A stretch of DNA of 64,000 nt from Toxorhynchites rutilus septentrionalis (Eukaryota; Arthropoda; Insecta; Diptera; Culicidae): NCBI RefSeq assembly GCF_029784135.1, contig NC_073745.1:78617569-78681568 (forward strand). Reading direction: 5' to 3'. Below are positions 23,401 to 32,318 of this stretch, piece after piece. A program made the position numbers and the translations under genes. Each line of letters begins with the position of its first letter. Positions within the stretch are counted from its first letter, which is position 1. The notes below the pieces were generated by a model. The model ran no database searches and had not been told where the DNA came from. It saw only the letters and a list, made by a program, of their open reading frames with translations.

Positions 23401-24940
23401 AAATGTTAACTTCTTAAATACCTTGGAAAGGATATCCACTGAAGAGTGGTCTCATGTTGAGCGAATTCGCTCCGGACATAGCCCCTGACATATCCATGTT
23501 TCGTTCCACTTTTGACACTTCACACCGGAACCAAGAACACAATCTGACAATCGTCCACTGTCGGTTCCCAGCTTTCCCGCTATTTTTTACTAGTAATTGC
23601 AACCGATCCGCACTTCTTCTTCACATCTCTCACGCGACGACTTATTCGGGGTAATCAATGCACTCACTTTCATTAACAGCCCGTGATGAAATAATTATTT
23701 AATTTACAGCCATTTGTGCTGTTCCATTTCGGTTTCACTGTCACATTAGCTTTCCAGTTCACGTCTTTCCACGGTTTCCGCCACCAAATGGCAGACAGAT
23801 CGTCTCACATGCTCCAAACTTCACTCAGCAAAATTCGGAAGAAAAAATATCAGGCGTACGACGATCTCTATCGCATCCCCGCGCTGTACACAGCAACTCC
23901 TGCTCCAATCCTCCGTTTCCCGCCGACGATGGCTCCAAAATGATAGGTTGCCCAGATTGAATTAATTTAATTATCATAAACAACAAAATTGCTACCCATC
24001 AGCACTACAATTAAGTGTAATCATCGCGCGCTTTCATTAGGTTCGTTAGGAGAGAAAACGGCAAGGCTCCAGCGCCGACCGATCGACCCGTCGATGAAGT
24101 GCCGACGACGATGATGATGATGACGAGGACGACGAAAGCGACGGCTCGTGTGTTTGCACTTCGAGTGTACCCCAATAGATCACGCGTTATCGGGGACCCA
24201 TCATCCGAAACAACAAGAAAAACACACCGCACGATCACACACCTGTCTACGCGGAAGGATGACGGTAGCGTCCGGAGGTTCCCCGTCGCGCGGGATTATT
24301 CCTGCTGATCTGATCGCGCAGCGCTGCCCGCGCACACTTCCAAGTCCCGAGCGCACAGTTTCGCGAGTTTAGTGCGACGGCGCGACGGTGTCCGCGTGTG
24401 TATGTCCGCTTGCCGAAACTCTTTCCACGAAACTACGCCGAGGGAAAAACAAAAAGCATAATTTTAATCCACCTCTTCCAAGCGGCTCTCGGAAAGGCGC
24501 ACAACAGCTGGGCATGGCCTGGGAGCGAACGAGCAAGAGCGAAAATGTATCCGGCTCGAGATGCTCGTTGTGGCCCGAGAGGAGTTATCGGGTTGGTTGG
24601 ATTACGAATCGTGCGGCCCTATATTATGGTTACCACCCCACGAGGGAAAATAACGACAACGGAAAAATAAAACAAGCGAGTACGTCAATGACGACGGCGG
24701 CGAACTGAGAGTTGTGTTTGATCGATCGTGTACACGATTAAACCACACACAGATACTCGCGGTGTTCGAGGAGACTCCGAAGGGACGCCCGATCCGCTTT
24801 GGATCGCTTCGCGGTGGTTTGCTCGATTGATAATGTCGTCGTGCCTTGTTGAAGGTGGCGAAGTAATTGTGCGTTATGTGATGAAGGTGAGATCAATGCG
24901 AACGCCTGGTAACTATGCGCTAAATATTTCAACTATTTAA
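23401..24940. other. GC-richer, low-repeat stretch, candidate host 5' region
   Basis: From 24000 to 24900 the GC content clearly exceeds the surroundings, CpG is frequent, and no element ends or repeat partners were seen. Frames on both strands reach 106 codons (24388-24708) but none shows a domain. A trinucleotide-rich GATGATGATGACGAGGAC patch lies at 24108-24135. The pattern fits promoter plus 5' untranslated sequence of a host gene whose coding part lies outside the window, but this is inference. Confidence 0.35.
24833..24886 (+). CDS. Possible short first coding exon (speculative)
   Basis: An ATG at 24833 opens 18 codons (MSSCLVEGGEVIVRYVMK) ending exactly at AAG followed by GTGAGA, a good splice donor at 24886/24887. 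The peptide has no recognisable domain and no downstream acceptor or second exon could be identified. Several upstream ATGs argue against it. It is listed only because it sits in the one GC-rich, repeat-free stretch of the window. Confidence 0.15.
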
Positions 24941-25153
24941 CACTCCTATACTCGCGCATTGGTCTGTCAGACCGAGAAATCAATAATTCGTTCATTTCTC
25001 AGAAAATATCAATACTACGACTTTGCGATTCTCTCTAGCTTCGTTTTTCGTCGTTCGTCATCGTTTAGCGTATCGCATGTGTTGGTACAAAGGGGACGTG
25101 TGCCACTTTTTTAACACTTTCGGTCTGACACACCGACGCGAGTATAGGAGTAA
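24941..25153. mobile_element. TTAA MITE, about 210 bp
   Basis: The left end is TTAA then CACTCCTATACTCGCG. The right end complements to TTACTCCTATACTCGCG, and similarity continues inwards through TGTCAGACCGA, giving imperfect inverted repeats of about 37 bp. TTAA is complete only on the left (24937-24940). Confidence 0.75.
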
Positions 25154-25784
25154 CTTTTTTGGAAAATTGCCTTTTTTCATATTCTAGAATATTGTTGAAT
25201 GAAATGTATAAATTAATGTTTGTGGCGTGGAATATTTATTGCATATAATGCATGAAATCATTATCGGACTATTTTTATTTTAATGCAGTCCCTTTTGTAA
25301 CTGGATTGAACGCATCCATATATTAATTCTGACAAGTGGAATTGGAATTGCATATTCACTATGTAGAATGAAAGCGTTTTAACTGAGATGGAAACCTTGC
25401 ATGCTTGAACAATTTAATTTCTTGTCACTATTATGAGCATTCTGTACTTCGTTATCTTCCTCAACGAATTTCTCCGTTTCGTCAGTGTCCGAGAACGATG
25501 CTGATAGTGAATGAACTGGTATATTAATATCAATGAATGACAAAACTAGGGATATTTTCTTTTGCTCACAACCCGTGAACGCGGAACAGAACGAAAAAGA
25601 GAATGAACAAAACTGGATGAATCAACTGTGAGGGGCTTGCTGTGATTGTGAGGTTCGGCGTTGGTTCATTTTCGGTATCCCGAATGCAATGGTATAATGA
25701 TCGAATGTGGTCGGAAATTCAGCTGAAAAGATTGATGTGATACAGATATTTCCAAGCACTGACAAACACTACACGAAACCAGGG
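25154..25784. other. No gene recognised
   Basis: No repeat partner, domain or RNA gene was seen. Confidence 0.35.
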
Positions 25785-26381
25785 TTTATATACAGCAGCC
25801 GCAACACTGCACGCTACGAAAAAAAGGCTTTACGAGTGGTACAAGTGGATTCCTGGCGGGATAAATCGATCCCAATTGTTACTCCACTGGTTGGAGGAAA
25901 TTTCGGCCTGAGAAGTTCAGACTGCCTTGAGACACGAGACAGTGGATAGACGTATTCGTTCCATCACCGTTCACAAACCTGTCTGAAAAGTTGTGTTCAG
26001 ACTCCACTGAATAAGACGTCGAAGTTCATTTGTACGCGAGCTCTGTTGTACGCGATAGCGGTTACTGTGCCAACAAAGGGAAACGAGTGGAACATCCCGG
26101 TTCCTGTGCACCAATCAAGAAACGGGAGTTCGAGGAGATATCGAGCCGAAAGAAGGAGCATTCTCATACCCAACCGGGGCAATATTCCGGTCAGCAACTG
26201 GTCCAGAAGAGGCGGTCGATACGGCGATACACAGCACCCCTAACCAGTGCAACGTTCCTGTCTAGGACTGGTCCAGCGGATGCAGAGGCAGCGGCGGGCC
26301 CTGACACAATACCGAATACACCTGTGAGTACTGTAATACCCAATAGGAGCTAGGGAAGTAGGTCAGAACCGAGCTAATAAA
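25785..26381 (+). other. Transcription-unit-like stretch with TATA box and AATAAA
   Basis: TTTATATACAGCAGCCGC at 25785 resembles a TATA box and AATAAA occurs at 26376-26381, about 590 bp apart, with intermediate GC content. It contains a 107-codon frame (26030-26353), rich in R, S and P, with no recognised domain. It could be a solo LTR, an old processed transcript or part of a host gene. No TG/CA ends with a short duplication were found. Confidence 0.25.
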
Positions 26382-26431
26382 CGCCGTCTCGTTGGGTAAC
26401 CTATAAGAGTGTGTTTTCCTTTACTAGTTAA

Positions 26432-27353
26432 TATAGAAATGCTGAAAGTGAGCCAGCCTTGGGAGAGAATATAAAGAGTCCATGCGGGCAGTTGGACGTG
26501 ACAGAAGGCTTAGTTTCAAAGTTTAGGCATTCTAGAACATACTGTTGGAAGGATTTTTCGAAAACTCCATTATTTTCCGAGTGATAGCCCTTATAGTGAT
26601 GCGGTATCTGATCTAGTACAGTTACAACAATTAACTTCAAACGCGTTTTTCTCGAAACTAGTTTTTTCAAACTGGCATACATGATATCTCAAATTCTACT
26701 GCACCGATTTATGTCGAATTTATATAAATACAACCTGTATGTATCTCTCTATCACATGAACCAAAATCATAATTTTTCAATTTAGCTATTTTCAAAAAAA
26801 AAGAAGAAACGTAAAACTAAGTTCAAACATACTTTTTTTTCTTCAAACTGTCGCCATCTTGTAGTCGTTTTTAACTTGTCCTAGGTTCATGCGAAAGTGG
26901 CATCTTTGTTGATTCAGAATCTGTTCATGTGCGGCATAACAAAACTTTTTTTTGGACCCCCTCTCTTCATCAGCTTGCAACTATTCCAATTATAATATTT
27001 TTCTGTTTTATTTTTAAAAGATAGATAAACAAATAATTAAATAATTGATAGTAAAAATGGTTCCCGGAATAAATGACCGCTTAAAACGATTGAGAGAGCA
27101 CCGAGACACCACCGCTTTCGACGGCGTGTTGGCGGTGGACTTAGATCGCGTCATCTTGGCGTTTAGGCCGTTTTGATTCGTCATCCTCGTTAAAAGGGGA
27201 CTTCGTCCCTCTACACTTTTCCATGCGGTTGTTTCTGTTGCAGTTGTTTACTGTGGCGGTTTATTCCGGTCACGAGTAAAAATATACATTATTTTATTTT
27301 TTCGGAGCATGGAAACACGTCCGAAATTAGTGCCTCTAAACTAGAATACCCTC
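26432..27353 (-). mobile_element. TTAA MITE family, copy 1 (inverted)
   Basis: The right end complements to TTAAGAGGGTATTCTAGTTT, matching the left end of the copy at 37512-38223 (TTAAGGGGGTATTCTAGTGT). The body aligns in reverse through landmarks such as GATTCTGAATCA, AAATCGGT or its complement, and CTAGTTTCGAGAAAAACGC. TTAA is present on both sides (26428-26431, 27354-27357). The first bases of the left terminal repeat appear lost. It carries an extra 208-bp GC-rich block. Confidence 0.75.
27063..27270. mobile_element. GC-rich insert with inverted ends inside the MITE
   Basis: Absent from the sister copy at 37512. The ends are CCGGAATAAATGACCGC and the complement CCGGAATAAACCGCC, so it looks like a small inverted-repeat element. 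Its composition is clearly richer in GC than the host MITE. No protein match was recognised. Confidence 0.5.
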
Positions 27354-27377
27354 TTAAGGATTCTAATGTGGCTAATA

Positions 27378-28676
27378 AAGGGTGTGTCACATCAAATTGC
27401 ATCACGGAAAAAACGCTGTAGAAATTTGCCCAGTAGACCGATCCTTTTGATAATTTTAGACAGTAAAATAAAAACTATTAAACAACTTTTGGCATTTTCT
27501 TTTTATTCATACTCCGAGCCCAAGCCCGTATGCTCGCACCTTCCTCATTACCCCGTCCATAAGGTTCTGTACAACGTCAGGTTGTAGTTCTTTTTGAACA
27601 GAAATCCATTTTCTCTTGAAGTCCGCCTCCGATTTGACTACTTTTGGGTTCTTCCGGAGGACCTGCTTCATAATCGCCCAATATTTCTCTATTGGGCGAA
27701 GCTCCGGCGCATTGGGCGGGTTCATTTCCTTTGGCACGAAGGTGACCCCGTTGGCTTCGTACCACTCCAACACGTCCTTTGAATAGTGGCACGAAGCGAG
27801 ATCCGGCCAGAAGATGGTCGGGCCCTCGTGCTGCTTCAATAGTGGTAGTAAGCACTTCTGTAGGAACTCCTTAAGGTAAACCTGCCCGTTTACCGTGCCG
27901 GTCATCACGAAGCGGGCGCTCCGCTTTCCGCAAGAGCAGATCGCTTGCCACACCATGTACTTTTTGGCAAACTTAGATAGTTTCTGCTTGCGAATCTCCT
28001 CCGGAACGCTGAATTTGTCCTCTGCGGAGAAGAACAACAGGCCCGGCAGCTGACGAAAGTCCGCTTTGACGTAGGTTTCGTCGTCTATTACCAGGCAATG
28101 CGGCTTCGTCAGCATTTCGGTGTACAGCTTCCGGGCTCGCGTCTTCCCCACCATGTTTTGCCTTTCGTCGCGGTTAGGAGCCTTCTGAACCTTGTATGTA
28201 CGCAGGCCCTCCCGCTGCTTGGTCCGCTGGACGAATGAACTTGACAAATTCAGCTTGTTGGCGACATCCCGGACCGAACTTCTCGGATCACGTCTAAACT
28301 GCTTAACTACGCGCTTGTGATCTTTTTCACTGACGGAGCATCCATTTTTGCCGTTCTTCACTTTCCGGTTGATGGTTAGGTTCTCGAAGTATCGTTTTAG
28401 TACTCTGCTGAGCGTGGATTGGACGATTCCCAGCATCTTACCGATGTCCCGATGTGACAACTCCGGATTCTCGAAATGAGTGCACAGGATTAATTCACGA
28501 CGCTCTTTTTCGTTCGACGACATTTTTTCCAAATTTACGAAAAATTGACAGTAAAGCATGGCCAACGTGATCTGTACACTCTTATCTGATTATAAGCTAA
28601 AGCTGAAGATATAATTCCTAAAAATTAAATTTCTACAGCGTTTTTTCCGTGATGCAATTTGATGTGACACACCCTT
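27378..28676 (-). mobile_element. Complete ITmD37E mariner-like transposon
   Basis: The 1299-bp element is flanked by TA (27376-27377, 28677-28678). The terminal inverted repeats begin AAGGGTGTGTCACATC and appear identical for about 50 bp, ending near CGCTGTAGAAATTT. It contains one intact transposase gene on the minus strand. Two further copies, both damaged, lie at 49334-50610 and 59467-60367. Confidence 0.95.
27507..28523 (-). CDS. Intact DD37E mariner-family transposase
   Basis: The transposase cuts out and reinserts its own transposon at TA sites. The frame opens at 28565 (352 codons), but the methionine at residue 15 (MSSNEKERRE, 28523) is the likely start because the sister copy begins there, giving 338 residues. 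Numbering from 28565, two helix-turn-helix regions lie at about residues 20-60 and 95-120. The catalytic triad is D162 (DDETYVKADF), D255 (FWPDLASCHYS) and E293 (LRPIEKYW). D255 and E293 are separated by 37 residues, which defines the ITmD37E group. No stop or frameshift interrupts it, and both terminal repeats are complete, so the copy may be recent and potentially active. Expression cannot be judged from the sequence. Confidence 0.93.
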   Translation of the reverse strand: MSSNEKERRELILCTHFENPELSHRDIGKMLGIVQSTLSRVLKRYFENLTINRKVKNGKNGCSVSEKDHKRVVKQFRRDPRSSVRDVANKLNLSSSFVQRTKQREGLRTYKVQKAPNRDERQNMVGKTRARKLYTEMLTKPHCLVIDDETYVKADFRQLPGLLFFSAEDKFSVPEEIRKQKLSKFAKKYMVWQAICSCGKRSARFVMTGTVNGQVYLKEFLQKCLLPLLKQHEGPTIFWPDLASCHYSKDVLEWYEANGVTFVPKEMNPPNAPELRPIEKYWAIMKQVLRKNPKVVKSEADFKRKWISVQKELQPDVVQNLMDGVMRKVRAYGLGLGV

Positions 28677-29519
28677 TATGTTGAGGAAACGATTATTTGC
28701 AAACGACCCGAGATTAACAGGATGACATATTTTCTTCTGGGTCGGAAGGAGATATTAGAAAATTGAGATAATATGACAGATTTTAATTGATTTCACTCGA
28801 GTTTATTGATGGGTGTTTAGGAAGCTAAGACTGCTATATTCCATCACTGAAGGATTAGTTTTTTTTTATCCCATCTGTTTATTTTTATTAGGCCCATTTA
28901 GCAATTCAGCTGTAACAGTAGAAGCAGAAGATCGTAATGTGAGCGGTAAGGGCTGGGATAAGTTGCTCGGTACGACTTTATGATATCTTTTGGGCACTCC
29001 AATAGATACCGGCAATGGTACAGAGATGGTTTATAGATACCTAAAGTAAGCCCCCCAAATACACTTGAAATCGAACGTGGCCGCCACACTATTCTTCTAG
29101 GAGAACTTAATCCTAGAAATTGTTGAAAAATTTGTTTAAAGAATCTGACAGTGAAATAACTGTCGACGTCGCTAACAAACATGTAGTACAAATGAGAAGA
29201 GGGTGAGGAAGACCTATACAGGAGACCCAACCTACTTCCGAATATTTGTAAAAAAAATCGTTTCACACAAAGTAAGGTATACTACATGTCAATCAATGGA
29301 AATGACAAATTTCGAGAGTGTAATTTGCTTGGCAGAAGCTGTATTGAAAGTGAATTGAACGTCTCATTCACGTCCTAGATGGCTGGTTGAGCGAAAGATG
29401 AAATTATTTTTATTTAGATTGAGAAATCCATTTCTTTCGGTCGCATCATGAGGATCGAGTTATCGTGGTCACAGTATCAGGAATTCTTGGGGAATTCTGC
29501 GATCTAAGCACTCCTTTGA
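28677..29519. other. No gene recognised
   Basis: A 122-codon minus-strand frame (28898-29266) has no domain. It may be decayed sequence of the BEL/Pao element whose gag relic follows. Confidence 0.35.
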
Positions 29520-29931
29520 CACTGTTGTGGTATTTCTGGAGACCCAAGCAATAATTGAGATCCAGTTGGAAGACGAGTCAACTAAATGTGACGAAGTATA
29601 GACCACTGATGCTTAACGTGCGAGGGAGAGCTTCAGAGTGTTGTAGAAGTTTAATGTTGAGCTTTGCAACATCAAAACGTTGATGAGGGTCATCGAACAA
29701 CGTAATGAGGTGGACTATTTTTCAAAGTGAAGCTTCTGGAAATTAGTCTGCCCGTATTCAGTAGAAATATTCGTGAGTGGGTTACATTGAGAGACATGTT
29801 TCGCAGTTTCATACACAACAAAACGCATTCGTCGCCAATGGATCGATTCACCTTCCTTCGTTCTTCACTTCCTGAATATGCACTTGAGAAAATAAGCTCC
29901 ATTGGGTTATATACAAGTTGATTCGAATCTG
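29520..29931 (+). pseudogene. BEL/Pao retrotransposon gag relic
   Basis: The frame from 29724 to 29921 encodes LEISLPVFSRNIREWVTLRD followed by MFRSFIHN and FLRSSLPEYALEKI. This matches the conserved gag block of BEL/Pao LTR retrotransposons (the DUF1759 region: LPKFsG-x-WxxFrDxF, then LrssL-x-A). Upstream frames (29520-29720) give gag-like pieces broken by stops. No protease, reverse transcriptase or LTR was found. A 131-codon minus-strand frame here is only the antisense of this relic. Confidence 0.75.
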
Positions 29932-30184
29932 ACTCTGAAACTTCGAACCGGGACGTTCGTAGACATTTTAACATTCCATCGTCTGAATCTGCTCCAGATG
30001 TTGAAACGACTCGAAATATGTGTACAGCAACCTTAAAAGAGTTGTTCCTTGTGTTTCCTTGAATGTGCAGCATCCAGTACATCATTGTATTTTACATTTC
30101 CTCCGAAATTATTGCACATCTCATGTTTACGTAGTTCTCGAACCGCGGAAGTTCATTCATCTCTAGTATCTGCAATGACGATTT

Positions 30185-30626
30185 TCCCAGGCTTCTCAGT
30201 TTAAAAGTCCGTTTTAGGGAAACATATTCCGGTCTGCCAAGCGAGTACAAAAATACTCAATAGCAAAAAAATGTCCCCGACTTTCATGTATTTGCAAAGC
30301 AGATTCCCCCAGGCACATTAATTTTGAAGTCCGTGTTAGGGAAACACAGCTCAGTGGGGAAAAATACCCACGACTTTCATGTATTTGAAAAGCGGATTCC
30401 CTCGGGCACATTGATTTTGAAGTTCGTGTTAGGGGGAACCGTAAATCGGGCCAATCAAAACTTGGCAGTTAAGGCGTTTAGATGACGCTTCACATTTTAC
30501 AGTTGTTCCATTGTTCATCTCATGAAAAATAACATTTTATTAATTGCGATAGACGCGTAGAAATATTTCCTATTAATTGATCCAAACATCTTTTCGATCT
30601 GTTGAGAAATGTTCGAGTTATAAGCG
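30185..30626 (-). repeat. Dispersed minisatellite-bearing repeat, copy 2
   Basis: The reverse complement aligns with 594-1000: the head near 30430-30626 and about two tandem units at 30200-30430 with TTTCATGTATTTGCAAAGC landmarks. This copy has fewer units than copy 1. Confidence 0.75.
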
Positions 30627-30651
30627 TCCGAAATACGGGTAGGGTTAGCAC

Positions 30652-30826
30652 ACAAATCGGCAGAACAAATGTATGGGAAAAAAGGAAGTTTTTCCAGTTT
30701 TCATGAGTTTAAACCGTTTAGAGATTTGCGAATTGTAATGTATAGCATATCAAACAAATCTTAGAGAATTTCCGATTCGATTGGTATGCCAATCATGAGA
30801 ATTCATTCACCGTGAAAATAGTTATT
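30652..30826 (+). repeat. Dispersed repeat pair, copy 2
   Basis: Matches 11925-12108 and is interrupted on the right, at GTTATTAAC, by the SINE that follows. Confidence 0.7.
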
Positions 30827-31040
30827 AACTTCTTCTTCTTATATGGCACTAACATTCCTAGAGGAACTCCGCCGTCTCAACGTAGTATTACTTGCGTCAT
30901 TTTCATTAGTACTTAGTTGAGATTTCTATGCCAAATAACACGCCTTGAATGTATTCTGAGTGGCAAGCTCTAGAATACGCGTGACCACAGTGCAAGTCAG
31001 AGGAAATTTCTTTGAAGAAAAATTTCCCCGACCAGAACCG
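30827..31040 (-). mobile_element. SINE, 5'-truncated copy
   Basis: On the minus strand it holds the SINE body and the (GAA)n tail but no tRNA-like head. The match ends at CCGACCAGAAC. Such 5' truncation is typical of incomplete reverse transcription. Confidence 0.88.
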
Positions 31041-31145
31041 ACCATATATCCCAAGCTTTTGAACAATGAGAGATTTCATTTTCAAAGTAACATAAATCGA
31101 TATGATGCATCCCTATTTCATCGAAATATTATTGAAGATTGCTTT

Positions 31146-31369
31146 GTGCTCTCGTGGTCGAGTGGTTAGCGTCACACCTAACATGCCGGGGGTTCTGGTT
31201 CGATTCCCGTTCTGGTCGGGGGAATTCGCCACTCAGTATGCATTCAAGGTGTGTTATTCGGCATAGAAATCTCCACTAAGTACTAATAAAAAATGACGCA
31301 AGTAATACTACGTTTGGAGGGCAAATTTTATCTAGGAACGTTAGTACCATTCAAGAAGAAGAAGAAGAA
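31146..31369 (+). mobile_element. SINE with internal deletion
   Basis: tRNA-like head GTGCTCTCGTGGTCGAGTGG, B-box GGTTCGATTCC, then a jump from GTCGGGGGAATT directly to CGCCACTCAG, losing about 55 bp of body. The (GAA)n tail is intact. Confidence 0.88.
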
Positions 31370-32018
31370 TAATATTTCTTGTTACAAATTACGAAATGAA
31401 CTATCATTGTTTTTTTTTACGTAGGACTACGTGTTCCATTACGGTACCAGGATGTAAATTAAAAGTTTCGAAAACAAGAGCGTGACACTTAGGGTGCAAG
31501 GCTTGAAACGTTAATACCTGTTTACCGGCTGAACGGAGTGGTATAATTATCACTTCATTCGGGAGACCAAATGTCCAAGAGTTATATGATAGTTAATTAT
31601 TGACCCGAAAACTTAATAACGAAAACTAAATAGCTTAAAATGCTAAAAATAGCTTATATTGCTAAGCACTATACTCTTCCCTCTCAATACCATTTCTTTT
31701 CTGCAGCCGAACTGAACGCAGAATTTACTGAAAAACGAAGTATTTATGATAATTCGATACAGTTTGCTTATGAATGGTGCCATTGGTTATGGCTATGGAT
31801 AATTATTTTATTCGAAAGGTAAAATGTCTAAGAGCTCTATACTTATTACTTATTGATTGCTGAACCAACGTCCACCTTGCGGTTATATCACAGATAGCTG
31901 TTCTGTTTTTTTAAGGATGAATAGATTCCACTACCAGAGGGCTCTATGCGAGAAATCATCCAGACATCGTTTTTAGGAATATCTCAAAGTCTCCGCACAG
32001 ATCTTTTATTCATTCTAT
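31370..32018. other. No gene recognised
   Basis: Contains a short ACCTTGCGGTTATATCA motif at about 31876 shared with 1611. No domain or RNA gene. Confidence 0.4.
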
Positions 32019-32030
32019 GTGTTCTTGATG

Positions 32031-32306
32031 CTTCCCGTGGCCGAGTGGTTAGCGTCAAACCTAACATGCCGGGGGTTCGGGTTCGATTCCCGTTCTGGTC
32101 GGGGAAATTTTTCTTCAAAGAAATTTCCTCTGACTTGCACTGTGGTCACGCGTATTCTAGAGCTTGCCACTCAGAATGCATTCAAGGCGTGTTATTTGGC
32201 ATAGAAATCTCAACTAAGTACTAATGAAAATGACGCAAGTAATACTACGTTGAGACGGCGGTGTTCCTCTAGGAACGTTAGTGCCATATAAGAAGAAGAA
32301 GAAGAA
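32031..32306 (+). mobile_element. tRNA-derived SINE with perfect target duplication
   Basis: The head starts CTTCCCGTGGCCGAGTGG, with B-box GGTTCGATTCC and a (GAA)n tail. GTGTTCTTGATG flanks it exactly (32019-32030, 32307-32318). The perfect 12-bp duplication and little-diverged body suggest a fairly young insertion. Confidence 0.93.
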
Positions 32307-32318
32307 GTGTTCTTGATG

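Noticed and set aside
29690..30085. 131-codon minus-strand protein
   Set aside because: It is antisense to the BEL/Pao gag relic on the plus strand.
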